Shown: positions 44,001-51,840 of the stretch, piece by piece
Layout: each line of letters starts with the position of its first letter
Position numbering within the stretch: the stretch's first letter is position 1
Assembly: GCA_050015095.1 (NCBI GenBank)
Contig: JBEKCC010000003.1
Location: 1 to 64,000 of the forward strand
DNA: 64,000 nt
Source of the DNA: MVRE01 sp015660965
GTDB taxonomy: Archaea > Halobacteriota > Methanomicrobia > Methanomicrobiales > Methanospirillaceae
Direction of reading: 5' to 3'
Notes under the pieces: generated by a model
Told to the model about the DNA's origin: nothing
The model's input: only the letters and a program-made list of their open reading frames with translations
Databases searched by the model: none
Made by a program: the position numbers and the translations under genes

Positions 44001-45802
44001 GGTCCTCCTGTGGATCTATCCGTGAACTGAACACTAAGTGGAGTGATACCAGAACGTGGCGTCGTGTTGGTGAACGCTGCTACCGGGGGTTGTGGAAGTA
44101 CCGTGATGTAATCTATTAACTTCGTAGTATTGGTAGCATACAGATTAGATGCTGTTTCGCTGATGGTATATGTTCCTTGCTTTGAATAAATGTGGGAAGC
44201 GTTGAATGTGGGGAGTGATGATGTGTTGCTGAAAGTTCCATCCCCCCACGTCCAATTCACCCATGTAGCATTATTATTCATGTTCGTGAGGTTGAATTGG
44301 ACTGTGAGTGGTGTCAAACCTGAAATCGGAGTTCCGGTAAAGCCGGTTGTTGTTATACCGTAAACGGTAATGTGGTTCTGGTTTGTTGCCGTTGAGGTAT
44401 CATATTGATTTGACGCTGTTTCATTGACGGTATATGTTCCGGGAGTGATATAGATGTGGGTAGTGTTTGCTAACGTTACTGAAGAAATATTTGCAACAGA
44501 ACCATCACCGAAACTCCAGTTCCACCATGTCGCATTATCATAGGGAAGAGTTCGGTTGTATTGGATATTTAGGGGTGCTACTCCTGCGGTGGGCTTTCCA
44601 TTGAAACCGCTTTGCGTGTGATTATTAACCTGAATATAATTGGTCAATGTCGTTGTGTTTCTTGCATATGGGTTAGCGGTGATTAAAGTGACCGAATAAA
44701 GCCCGCCACTTGAGTAGGTATACGAGGCATTGGCGTTGGCAACGCTTGTGGTATTAAACCAAGTACCTGTCCCAAATGTCCAGTTCCACATCGTCGCATT
44801 ATCATTTGGGATTGTCCTATAAAATTGGACTAATAATGGATAGAAACCTGGAGTCTGCGTTCCTCTAAATCCACTTGCCGTCTGGCTATAAGCATTAATA
44901 TAATTTGTCTGCGTTGTGGTATTTGTTGAATATCGATTCGCTGCGGTTTCTGATACAGTATATGTTCCTTGCTTTGTATAGATGTGGGAAGCGTTGAATG
45001 TGGGGACTGATGATGTGTTGCTGAAAGTTCCATCCCCCCACGTCCAATTCACCCATAAGGCATTATTATTCATGTTCGTGAGGTTGAATTGGATTTTGAG
45101 TGGTGTTAAACCTGAAGTTGGGGTTCCAGTAAAGCCGGCTATTGGTAGTTGTGGAAGAACCGTTATCACCGACACGTTATCAAGAAGCACTCCAATGGAA
45201 TTTGGAACTCCCTGATCAGAAAATTCAAGTCTAGTTTGAGTGGCAGTGGCATTAGCGAGAAGGGGTTGGGTGGTGTGTGTTTCCCATTGTAGGATCTCAT
45301 TAGTAACTGATGTGCTATTTAGAACAAAATGCCCGTCCCAAGAAAATGCAAGTTTGCAATCATTAACGTCACGGCAGGCTTGAGCATATGATACCACATA
45401 ATAATTACCAGGAATTGTATCAATCATCTGCCAGATTCTCACATTTGCCGGCTCACCACTGAGGATACCATGAGGACCATCCCAATCAGTATCTAGTTCC
45501 GCCCATTGCGATCCATTTTTCGCAATAAAGCCATTGAATACCCCATTTTTCTGCAATTCTAGGTTTGCAACACTTGGACGAGTATGTCCGTTAAAAGATT
45601 CTGAACCACCAATCCATTCAACATTCCATCCGAGATTCTGATAACCGCTGGGGAAAATGTCCCAATTACTGGAATCTGTAACGTTCGGGGTTTCAAACCC
45701 GCCATTCACGACATTAGGAGGAGGTAATGGCGTCACGGATCCAACTCCTACACTCACAAGAATCATCACAAAGATTATTCCAATGACCAGCGGTCGTTTC
45801 AT
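41090..45802 (-). CDS. Giant PKD-repeat surface protein with C-terminal membrane anchor
   Basis: About 1570 residues from ATG 45802 (MKRPLVIGIIFVMILVSVGV, a signal peptide); the longer frame from 45859 lacks a signal. In order: a lectin-like/DUF642-like N-terminal domain (about 30-215, VVNGGFETPNVTDSSNW), six PKD domains, an IPT/TIG domain (about 740-830), four more PKD domains with WNWSFGDG cores, then a PGF-pre-PGF-like domain (about 1200-1440). A Gly/Ser/Gln-rich linker and a final helix (IAMAIVIAIIPVVAYFGWW) end the chain, with NRI as cytoplasmic tail. Many N-glycosylation sequons (NXT/NXS) occur. This is an S-layer-type or adhesive protein. The gene is tail-to-tail with proline dehydrogenase (7 bases apart). 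Confidence 0.9.
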   Translation of the reverse strand: MKRPLVIGIIFVMILVSVGVGSVTPLPPPNVVNGGFETPNVTDSSNWDIFPSGYQNLGWNVEWIGGSESFNGHTRPSVANLELQKNGVFNGFIAKNGSQWAELDTDWDGPHGILSGEPANVRIWQMIDTIPGNYYVVSYAQACRDVNDCKLAFSWDGHFVLNSTSVTNEILQWETHTTQPLLANATATQTRLEFSDQGVPNSIGVLLDNVSVITVLPQLPIAGFTGTPTSGLTPLKIQFNLTNMNNNALWVNWTWGDGTFSNTSSVPTFNASHIYTKQGTYTVSETAANRYSTNTTTQTNYINAYSQTASGFRGTQTPGFYPLLVQFYRTIPNDNATMWNWTFGTGTWFNTTSVANANASYTYSSGGLYSVTLITANPYARNTTTLTNYIQVNNHTQSGFNGKPTAGVAPLNIQYNRTLPYDNATWWNWSFGDGSVANISSVTLANTTHIYITPGTYTVNETASNQYDTSTATNQNHITVYGITTTGFTGTPISGLTPLTVQFNLTNMNNNATWVNWTWGDGTFSNTSSLPTFNASHIYSKQGTYTISETASNLYATNTTKLIDYITVLPQPPVAAFTNTTPRSGITPLSVQFTDRSTGGPPTMWNWSFGDGTWYNTTESLNKDPPLHQYTNPQTYTVNLTVSNAGGSNTKSEDGYITVLSQPPVAAFTNTTPRSGIAPLSVSFTDQSTNTPTSWNWEYKNVTVDWTQFAITQNPSYAFPAGTYDIRLTATNAGGSSNSETKLGYITSVPAPTVGSIDPSTGTSGTSVSITNLAGTGFYGTPTVNLHMGQTDITATGVNVVSSNKITCTIEIPSGATAGSWDVVVTNPDEQSGTKSGGFTVNPPPPVAGFTDVPTSGTVPLTVAFMDASTGTPTMWNWSFGDGTPWYNTTEIGNRNPPTHQYTNPQTYTVTLIVSNAGGSDTKTDYITVLPPPPVAGFTRVPASGIVPLTVQFTDRSTGGSPTMWNWSFGDGIWVNTTDSSFASPSHTYTSVGTYTVNLMVSNAGGNDTKIKNNYITVSIVPPVAGFTSDYTSGMRPLTVQFTDTSTESVTSRLWTFGDGLTSTEQNPSHQYTNTGSYTVQLTVSNDGGSNTESKMNYITVSPVQLVAQYTWDPPEQMEGQQNQVHFVSTSTGGQITEYEWDFGDNTIGTTASIDHSFLKSGVYYVKLTVTDYGGQVNDITHDISILANTTTTSTSVSGLTYNTSEAAETTPILDLNVANVANAGGVVSYTGQTVTIQNPDNAWKAMTFVANNVDATQSGNLIMNNVQEVNVESQPQTVALDPSVGTVSTSLNVSLKQYVENVPVETNVIQGVSSDVFNGFQLVANTNGQDVKDVAYSLEVKNAQLIDTNLTTITGHIAAKITMSISDAWVQSHGPTTDAIKIIRYSDDGATIEMLTTRFLGRDGANDVFEADSPNGLSIFGLVSLAAQQAASQGNQGGTTGSAGTNTESAGTAQSSNAGTYGVSGGGGGSGGSRSGGQVQGESQQVNFPEQKATEQKSSEPGTAKIKESRPVPISSPTPITPFQKPAIITDVGMFTWLFGIILENPIAMAIVIAIIPVVAYFGWWKNRI
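44169..44346 (-). repeat. Recently duplicated PKD unit, copy 1
   Basis: This stretch of 178 bases is nearly identical to 44961-45138 at nucleotide level, including a long shared block around the WVNWTWGDGTFSNTSS codons. Other PKD units of the gene have diverged far more, so this pair arose by recent duplication or gene conversion. Confidence 0.8.
44961..45138 (-). repeat. Recently duplicated PKD unit, copy 2
   Basis: Partner of 44169-44346, lying 792 bases away with two more diverged PKD units between, so the pair may be a remnant of a three-unit duplication or conversion. Confidence 0.8.
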
Positions 45803-45803
45803 A

Positions 45804-45968
45804 TCATTCAGTCCTTGCAAAAATAGAGGTACCCGAAGGAATCGATGAAATACTAACAAATGCAGTGTTTAGCAGCCTAAACTGTTGAACCATAAAACGA
45901 ATTACAATAAGACGTAAAATTGAGTGTAAAATATTCGTTATTTTTCCTGGTTGCTGCTTCCTATCCAT
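45804..45968 (-). CDS. Small ORF with strong ribosome binding site before the surface protein
   Basis: AGGAGGAATTGACTA precedes ATG 45968, the strongest Shine-Dalgarno match of the region. The 54-residue frame (MDRKQQPGKITNILHSI...) ends TGA one base before the surface protein's ATG 45802. It shows no family motif and has a hydrophobic-basic middle (LRLIVIRFMVQQF). It may be a coupled leader that sets expression of the giant gene, or simply a chance ORF. Confidence 0.35.
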   Translation of the reverse strand: MDRKQQPGKITNILHSILRLIVIRFMVQQFRLLNTAFVSISSIPSGTSIFARTE

Positions 45969-46383
45969 TAGTCAATTCCTCCTGCTTATCAAACTCTTCC
46001 CTTGAATGATAGAGTGCGGAATGGCTGGAATTGCTGAGTGGCGGTAGTTTATAACGTAAATTGATAGTTTAGCAGATGATTGTTGAGTACTGGGTCTTCT
46101 GCTTAGATTTTTGGAAGAGAATACACTTTGTGTAGTTTTAGTTTAAAATCCTCCTATATGATACAAGATACAAATATAATTTTTCTACTTTGCATTTTTA
46201 TATAAATATCAACGTATGGAGATATTATTTTCAAATAAATAAATATACCGTATTAAATATGAGCTATATATGACTATATCAGAATATATACCACATAACG
46301 CTAGGGATTTTGATTTTCAGAAGAGAATATTATCGTTAGATTGTTAACAATTCAGTAGCGGGCATACTTTATGATTTCAAATA
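45969..46383. other. AT-rich promoter region of the surface protein (415 bases)
   Basis: No gene is visible. The strand leading to 45968 has several TATA-like stretches (for example TATAAAAATGC and TATTTATT near 46190-46250). The left-going P5C dehydrogenase ends at 46384, so its transcripts run into this region. Confidence 0.45.
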
Positions 46384-47952
46384 TTATAATTTCGTCTGAG
46401 TTTGCTCTCTCATATACGAAAGTAAATAATAAGGTCCGCCAATTCCCTTACCGGACGAACTGCTACCTTTCCATCCAACAAATGATTGAGATCCAGGCCA
46501 CGCCCCGGTTGTTGCACCACCACGCCTGTTTGCGTACGCGACACCAAACTGAATATTGTCAAAGAAATAGTCAACCTCGTCTCTATCTTCAGAGAAAATA
46601 CCCGCCGTAAGTCCGTACTCAGTATTATTTGCTTCAATCATGGCTTCTTGAAGGGTTGAAACCGTTTCAACAATAACAAATGGTATGAATAGTTCCCTCT
46701 TTTGCAATGGGTGTCCTCTTGTAAGTTGGGTTACAACAGTAGGTTGAACATAATTCCCATAGAAAAAATTACCGTCGGCAATTACTTCTCCACCAATAAC
46801 AATTTTTCCACCATCCTTTTTCACTTGATCGACAGCATCTCGGTACTTTTTCATTGCGTTTGCATCAATCAACGGGCCAATGGAAGTGTCCTTATTCCGA
46901 GGATCACCAATAACAAGGGTCTTTATCTGATTAACAAGTACCTTAACAAATTGATCTGCAATTGATATGTGAACATAGACTCGCGATGTTGCACTACATT
47001 TTTGGCCACTATAGCCATACGAAGATTTTACCACACCAGATACAGCTTTCTTGAGATCAGCTCGTTCAGTTACAATAACCGGGTTTTTGCTTCCAGTTTC
47101 AGTTATAACTGGTTTTGGGTACGGTTGTTTTGTTGTAAAAGCACGATGCAAGAACAAACCAACTTCACGGGAACCCGTAAATGCAATGCCATCAATATTT
47201 GGGTTTCCCGTGATAATATTGCCAAATATCTCACCGGGGCCGGTAATGTATTGAATACCCGCAGGAGGAAAGCCGGCGGTAATGAGTGCCTTGTAGAGTT
47301 TTAATGCGGAGTATGGTGCGAGACTGGTCGGTTTCAGGACAACCGAATTACCTGTGATAAGGGCTGCTCCAACCATCCCTGCAGCAAGACTAAGGGAGAA
47401 ATTAAACGGTGATATAACCGCCCATGCACCGTAAGGTCGCATGACGCTTCGGCACTTTGCTTTCGGTTTTTCGGGTTTCATCGGAACGATGAACCCCTTA
47501 TTTTTCTTATAGATATCAACATGATATCGAAGCATATCGACTGCTTCACTCACTTCAGCGATCGCTTCGTATCGGTTCTTTCCGGTTTCATAGGTGATAA
47601 GTGCGGACAAGAGAAATTTTTGAGAGTCGATAATATCTGCAGATTTTTGTATGATTTTTACACGCTGATTCCAATTCAAATCTTTCCATTCAAGAAATCC
47701 TTGTTTTGCGGTATTAATTGCCGTTCGGATTTGATTTGGTGTTGCGGTCTGGAATTTGCCGACAAGGATCCTTTTATCAAACGGTGATCTCACCTCAAAT
47801 TCTGGAGCAGAGTAAATTTCCTTTCCTCCTATAAAGAGTGGATGTGAGTTACCGAGTTCGGGTCCAATTTTCTCGAGAGCTCTTTCATATTCCTTGTGTA
47901 TGCTCTCATCAACGAGAAGATCGATATAGGTCACTTTTTTTCCTTTTTTCAT
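46384..47952 (-). CDS. 1-pyrroline-5-carboxylate dehydrogenase
   Basis: It oxidises the product of proline dehydrogenase to glutamate with NAD+. The 522-residue aldehyde-dehydrogenase-fold protein has SPFNFSLSLAAGMVGAAL (cofactor and substrate region), GIAFTGSREVGLFLH, the catalytic Glu in PVITETGSKNPVIV, the nucleophile in YGYSGQKCSATSRVYV and FVGWKGSSSSGKGIGGPYY near the end. These match the stand-alone P5CDH group. It starts with a lysine-rich tail (MKKGKKVTYIDLL). It is separated from proline dehydrogenase by the surface-protein gene, so the two are not one operon. Confidence 0.92.
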   Translation of the reverse strand: MKKGKKVTYIDLLVDESIHKEYERALEKIGPELGNSHPLFIGGKEIYSAPEFEVRSPFDKRILVGKFQTATPNQIRTAINTAKQGFLEWKDLNWNQRVKIIQKSADIIDSQKFLLSALITYETGKNRYEAIAEVSEAVDMLRYHVDIYKKNKGFIVPMKPEKPKAKCRSVMRPYGAWAVISPFNFSLSLAAGMVGAALITGNSVVLKPTSLAPYSALKLYKALITAGFPPAGIQYITGPGEIFGNIITGNPNIDGIAFTGSREVGLFLHRAFTTKQPYPKPVITETGSKNPVIVTERADLKKAVSGVVKSSYGYSGQKCSATSRVYVHISIADQFVKVLVNQIKTLVIGDPRNKDTSIGPLIDANAMKKYRDAVDQVKKDGGKIVIGGEVIADGNFFYGNYVQPTVVTQLTRGHPLQKRELFIPFVIVETVSTLQEAMIEANNTEYGLTAGIFSEDRDEVDYFFDNIQFGVAYANRRGGATTGAWPGSQSFVGWKGSSSSGKGIGGPYYLLSYMREQTQTKL

Positions 47953-47999
47953 ATCAATAACCCTCTACTCTTTTTGGGTTCCCACACACCCTGAATTTT

Positions 48000-48713
48000 T
48001 CACTCTATTAGCGGTCGAACTTTAGCATTCCAAGAAGGAAAGCTCATCACGTAGTCAACACCACAGACCGTCTTAACAGGACGTTCAATGAGGAGGGAGA
48101 GGAGTTTTTTCAGACCGGACCTAGTTTCATTCTCCGGACCATATGGATTGATACTCCATTTTCCGTGTTCCTTAATGACATAATCACAGATGAACAGAAC
48201 ATCTCCAAAGAAATAACATGTAAACCCGGGGGTATGACCACCAAGATGAACTGCAGAAAGATCGTTTTCGGTGAAACTACCGGAAAAAAGTGTATCGAAC
48301 GGGAAACCCCGACACATATCATGATTGGAATCATCTTTATGGATTACAACCCGTGCAGGATATAGAGAACGATACAGATTGCTTGCTCCAAGAAAATGGT
48401 GGTGAGTGAAAAAGATAGTATCGATCTGCGGTACTGATTGGTCATAGGTTGAAGGGCAATCGATCATGAAGACATTTTTTTCAGCCTCGACCCGGTATGC
48501 AGCGTGTTCATAGCCAAGTTCCGGAACCGAGTTCAATCTAGTTACTCGATCGTTTACTCGACTGCTATTAACGCGTCTACGGGCAGAGTTCTCATCACAG
48601 GAATAAAATTTCTGCTTCGACGCTCCACAGAAAGGACAATTGTCGGGAAGGTATCCGACCATGTTATACCCACAAACCTGGCAGACGTATTGTTCCTTGG
48701 TATCGGCGTCCAT
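48000..48713 (-). CDS. Rubredoxin-like domain fused to a metallo-beta-lactamase fold
   Basis: The 237-residue protein begins with a small iron-binding domain: YVCQVCGYNMVGYLPDNC then PFCGASKQKF, two CxxC pairs as in rubredoxin. The rest is a beta-lactamase-fold domain with the motif FTHHHFLGASNLYRSL and VHLGGHTPGFTCYFFG. The HxHxDH signature is incomplete (HHHFLG), so metal binding is uncertain. Such fusions are seen in anaerobes with electron-transfer or flavodiiron chemistry, but this one has no flavodoxin domain. P5CDH lies 47 bases downstream on the same strand. Confidence 0.75.
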   Translation of the reverse strand: MDADTKEQYVCQVCGYNMVGYLPDNCPFCGASKQKFYSCDENSARRRVNSSRVNDRVTRLNSVPELGYEHAAYRVEAEKNVFMIDCPSTYDQSVPQIDTIFFTHHHFLGASNLYRSLYPARVVIHKDDSNHDMCRGFPFDTLFSGSFTENDLSAVHLGGHTPGFTCYFFGDVLFICDYVIKEHGKWSINPYGPENETRSGLKKLLSLLIERPVKTVCGVDYVMSFPSWNAKVRPLIE

Positions 48714-48771
48714 ACACGATCTTATGGTGCAATCGGGGGTTTGATGTGAAAAATCTATCCTATACTAATTT

Positions 48772-49308
48772 TCATTGGTCTGAAGATCTTTCGAGCTCTT
48801 TTGCACGATTAATCAAGTCCCAGACTTGTGAATCCGTTGAATAACCCTTCCCAGCCCATTGTATAGTTCCATTAGTATCGAGAAGAAAAACATATCCTAA
48901 GGATCGGTCATCCATACTAAGGAAGTGCCGAATATCCAATGAGTTCCCATAGTATGTCAGAACAAACGGATGTTTCTCTTCAGGGATGCTAAATCGCATA
49001 CCTGAGTCGATGGTCGATAACATCAGCTCTCCCCATAGAGTATCAATCATCGAGACTTCATAGATCACATATCCACTATTTTTACCGAATGCTTGCCGAA
49101 ACAGATTCGTCCATGAATCAAGCATCGCATGGGCAGAGCGTTCAAACGCAATCGATATAAGTGCAACTTTACCACGGGCAGCTGCTGGGAGAGTATCCTT
49201 AGAACCAACGAGTGAGTGGGCGTGGATTGTTGGAAATTCTTGTCCGATAATATTCAATCGTTCGGCTCCTAAGTTCGGTGCAGCCGTGTTGATCCATAAC
49301 GCCTTCAT
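48772..49308 (-). CDS. ATP10-like thioredoxin-fold protein
   Basis: The 178-residue protein resembles the Atp10 family (PF05176): FPTIHAHSLVGSKDTLPAA, GKVALISIAFERSAHAMLDSW, then FVLTYYGNSLDIRHFL and GYVFLLDTNGTIQWAGKGYS at the end. These are thioredoxin-fold strands without a CxxC pair. In yeast the protein assists ATP-synthase assembly; archaeal members have no tested role. The gene stands alone, with 60-120 bases on each side. Confidence 0.55.
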   Translation of the reverse strand: MKALWINTAAPNLGAERLNIIGQEFPTIHAHSLVGSKDTLPAAARGKVALISIAFERSAHAMLDSWTNLFRQAFGKNSGYVIYEVSMIDTLWGELMLSTIDSGMRFSIPEEKHPFVLTYYGNSLDIRHFLSMDDRSLGYVFLLDTNGTIQWAGKGYSTDSQVWDLINRAKELERSSDQ

Positions 49309-49433
49309 CTACTTAATATCGTTTCTGATATCGTTGGGTGAAAGCTATACCTCAACTCTGAAGGAAAAATGTGGTTTCCTAGGAGGAGGTACAATATGGA
49401 GATTCTTTAATCTTAAACATAGAATTACTGACT

Positions 49434-49739
49434 ATGTCACCAAGACGACTACCTGATTCTCATCGCAATACAAAACCGCCCCATGCCGAAATATGGAAAA
49501 GCCAGGATAAGGTACGTCACAAAGAAGAAGAGAAGCACCACCCGTTCGCAAAACCACATCCACACCCCCCACATAAAGCCCAAAAAAAGCCAAAGTTAGC
49601 TCCTAAACACCACCCGCACCCAGAACCGTTGGGCAAAAATGTTGATGTGGGTCCACTCGCAGATCGTCCCAGACCAGGTAAGCTTACAAAAAAAGCGACT
49701 AAGCCCAGAAGTTCTCAACAAAAGAAAAAGTCACGCTAA
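49434..49739 (+). CDS. Low-complexity His/Pro/Lys-rich small protein
   Basis: The 101-residue protein has about 20% His+Pro in the middle (HHPFAKPHPHPPHKAQ, APKHHPHPEPLG) and a lysine/arginine-rich tail (TKKATKPRSSQQKKKSR). No fold is expected; it may bind metal through the histidines or nucleic acid through the basic tail. A strong AGGAGGAGG sits at 49381, but 38 bases before this ATG and in front of a four-codon ORF, so the start is not certain. The next gene follows by 20 bases. No homologue is recognised. Confidence 0.5.
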   Translation: MSPRRLPDSHRNTKPPHAEIWKSQDKVRHKEEEKHHPFAKPHPHPPHKAQKKPKLAPKHHPHPEPLGKNVDVGPLADRPRPGKLTKKATKPRSSQQKKKSR

Positions 49740-49759
49740 ACGATCAAGAGGTTAAACAA

Positions 49760-49999
49760 ATGGCGAAAGTCGATGGATTCATGGGTATGGTTTTATCATT
49801 TGTTGCTTCACCACAGGGTCAAGAAGCTGTTCACCAATATCTTTCTTCACCAGAAGGACAAGCTGCTCTCAATTCTTATCTTGCAACCCCAAAAGGTCAA
49901 CAGAACGCAAAAATACTCCTCGGTCGGATGCTCGATAAACTTGATCTACCTACTGAAGTAAAGGAATCAATTCGGAAAGCCCTCTCCCAAAAGAAGTAA
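49760..49999 (+). CDS. Small protein with a tandem SPxGQxA repeat
   Basis: The 79-residue protein contains three similar units of about 12 residues: SPQGQEAVHQYL, SPEGQAALNSYL and TPKGQQNAKILL. They are preceded by a hydrophobic start (MAKVDGFMGMVLSFVA) and followed by a helical end (DKLDLPTEVKESIRKALSQ). The repeats suggest a short alpha-solenoid or a membrane-peripheral helix. A good ribosome binding site (AGAGG) lies before ATG. It is likely co-transcribed with the His/Pro-rich gene. Confidence 0.65.
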   Translation: MAKVDGFMGMVLSFVASPQGQEAVHQYLSSPEGQAALNSYLATPKGQQNAKILLGRMLDKLDLPTEVKESIRKALSQKK

Positions 50000-50009
50000 A
50001 AGATTTAGG

Positions 50010-50381
50010 TTATTTTGATCTGAAATATCCTCTGAGGATAAACCATACTCCAAGTAATATCAAGAAAATTGCAGCAATGAATGGCCATAGATTGGGGGGT
50101 GCCCATACTATACCAATACCGATAATAATCATGAATATACCGAGGATAGTGTAAGTCAATTGTGAGCGATGCATAAAATTTGGCGAAGTGGCGTCTTGAG
50201 ATGTACTTTCTTCAGGTTTCTGAAATGCTGATCCAAGAAAACCAAGACCAAGACCAATTAATGCACCTGGCCCGGGATAGTTGAGAAGAATCCCTAGACC
50301 GAGACCGATGAGTACTCCGGCTGGTATCAGGAAATGTCGTCCTTTCCGTCTCCTATATTCTCTTCCTTCATCACTTACCAT
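50010..50381 (-). CDS. Glycine-rich membrane protein with four helices
   Basis: The 123-residue protein has a charged start (VSDEGREYRRRKGRH) and hydrophobic segments in pairs: FLIPAGVLIGLGLGILL with GPGALIGLGLGFLGSAF, then YTILGIFMIIIGIGIVW with LWPFIAAIFLILLGVWF. The Gly-rich pairs look duplicated. I do not know the family. It diverges from the DUF362 gene across 156 bases that contain a TACA-N3-TGTA palindrome. Confidence 0.6.
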   Translation of the reverse strand: MVSDEGREYRRRKGRHFLIPAGVLIGLGLGILLNYPGPGALIGLGLGFLGSAFQKPEESTSQDATSPNFMHRSQLTYTILGIFMIIIGIGIVWAPPNLWPFIAAIFLILLGVWFILRGYFRSK

Positions 50382-50543
50382 ATACCGCTATTTCTCTACA
50401 AATTGTAATAAACTTATGACAGATTTTATCGTGTGACGAATTGCATTCCAATAAATTCGAGAATTCCTTATGCACATTCCTCACGTAATATAAAAAGGAA
50501 AATTCATTAAGTTCGAGGCAATATTGATCCTCGTGGATTGACC

Positions 50544-51458
50544 GTGAGTGGTAAGGCTGACATTTTTATCGCCGATGCATCGAATCGGATGGATGGAATG
50601 CAAAAGATCCTTTCTCAGTTCGATTTATCCATATTTTCCAGTGCGAAGGTTGCCCTAAAGGCAAACTATAACAGTGCTGATCCCTATCCAGCATCCACAC
50701 ATATCGATACCCTTCAGGTACTTGTAAGAACGCTTCAATTACAAAAACCCGAAAAACTTACACTTGCTGAACGGAGTGGAATGGGTAGTACACGAACAGT
50801 TCTCGAAGATCAAGGCGTTATAGCGTTGTCACGGCAACTTGGTTTCTCTGTAATTGTACTTGACGAACTGGAACGCATTGGCTGGCAGGAAATCCAAGCA
50901 CCAAACCTTCATTGGAAACGCGGTTTTTTCATAGCCAACTTATTCACCCGTTCGGATCGTATCGTCCAGACGTGCTGTCTCAAGACACACCGATTCGGGG
51001 GTCACTTTACCTTATCGCTGAAAAATTCTATGGGCTGTATCGCCCGCCGGGTTCCCGGAGTTATCCATGATTTTATGGGCGAACTTCATATGTCACATTT
51101 CCAGCGCTCGATGATTGCAGAGATTAACAAATTTTACCGAAATGATCTCATTGTTATGGACGCCAGTGAAGGATTTTCGACCGGTGGACCGGATAAAGGA
51201 AAAATCATTAAACCCGGTGTAATTATTGCCGGTAATGACCGGATTGCAATCGATGCTGTTGGTGTGGCCCTGCTCCGTTCGTTTGGAACTATCCATGACA
51301 TCATGGAACGGAGTGTCTTTTCCCAAGAACAAATAGCACGAGCGGTAGAACTTGAGGTGGGTGTGGGGTCTACTGCCGAAATCAAACTTGTACCACTTGA
51401 CGCTCCCAGTGAAAAGGTAGCCGATACGGTTCAGACACAGTTTGATGCAGAAAAGTAG
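50544..51458 (+). CDS. DUF362 domain protein
   Basis: The 304-residue protein matches the DUF362 family: AKVALKANYNSADPYPAST near the start, LTLAERSGMGSTRTVLEDQG, then CCLKTHRFGGHFTLSLKNSM and the late VMDASEGFSTGGPDKG and AIDAVGVALLRSFG. The family is common in methanogens, sometimes fused to ferredoxin domains, and its role is unproven. No ferredoxin is attached here. GTG 50544 or TTG 50538 may start it. Confidence 0.8.
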   Translation: MSGKADIFIADASNRMDGMQKILSQFDLSIFSSAKVALKANYNSADPYPASTHIDTLQVLVRTLQLQKPEKLTLAERSGMGSTRTVLEDQGVIALSRQLGFSVIVLDELERIGWQEIQAPNLHWKRGFFIANLFTRSDRIVQTCCLKTHRFGGHFTLSLKNSMGCIARRVPGVIHDFMGELHMSHFQRSMIAEINKFYRNDLIVMDASEGFSTGGPDKGKIIKPGVIIAGNDRIAIDAVGVALLRSFGTIHDIMERSVFSQEQIARAVELEVGVGSTAEIKLVPLDAPSEKVADTVQTQFDAEK

Positions 51459-51478
51459 ATAACAGTCAATATTTTTTA

Positions 51479-51736
51479 TTAAAAGACCTTCGGGATTACA
51501 CCGCAGTACCCATTCACGCACCCGTAGTGTCCAGCACCACAATCGTCATCCGATGTGCAGCTTTGAAAGTTATGCGAGGGTCGTGAGAAATCCGGAGTGT
51601 CTGTCGGTTTCACAATTATTGGTGGTGTTGTCACCTTGCCACCTGAAGGAAGTTTAGTAGAACACCCGGCAACTATTACAAGACCAATCACAAGGAACAG
51701 TAAAAGGAGAAGATACACAGGAATTCTTCGGAACAT
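51479..51736 (-). CDS. Small lipoprotein with a four-cysteine C-terminal motif
   Basis: The 85-residue protein has a lipoprotein signal (MFRRIPVYLLLLLFLVIG... with lipobox VAGC), a Pro/Thr-rich spacer (PPIIVKPTDTPD), and a tail with CTSDDDCGAGHYGCVNGYC. Four cysteines in about 20 residues suggest two disulfide bonds, in the style of small knotted domains. It is anchored outside the cell. It ends 20 bases after the DUF362 stop, convergent. Confidence 0.65.
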   Translation of the reverse strand: MFRRIPVYLLLLLFLVIGLVIVAGCSTKLPSGGKVTTPPIIVKPTDTPDFSRPSHNFQSCTSDDDCGAGHYGCVNGYCGVIPKVF

Positions 51737-51840
51737 ATGTCCAAATATCCCTTACGACAAAATAAGGTTTATTTATCCATCGTACTGACACGGTGTGTAT
51801 TTGTAAGTAAACTTTTAATCGGAAAAATTGGTGGGTAAAA

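Noticed and set aside
49396..49410. Four-codon ORF (MEIL) behind AGGAGGAGG
   Set aside because: Too short to call a gene; more likely a sign that the start of the following gene is misread or altered.
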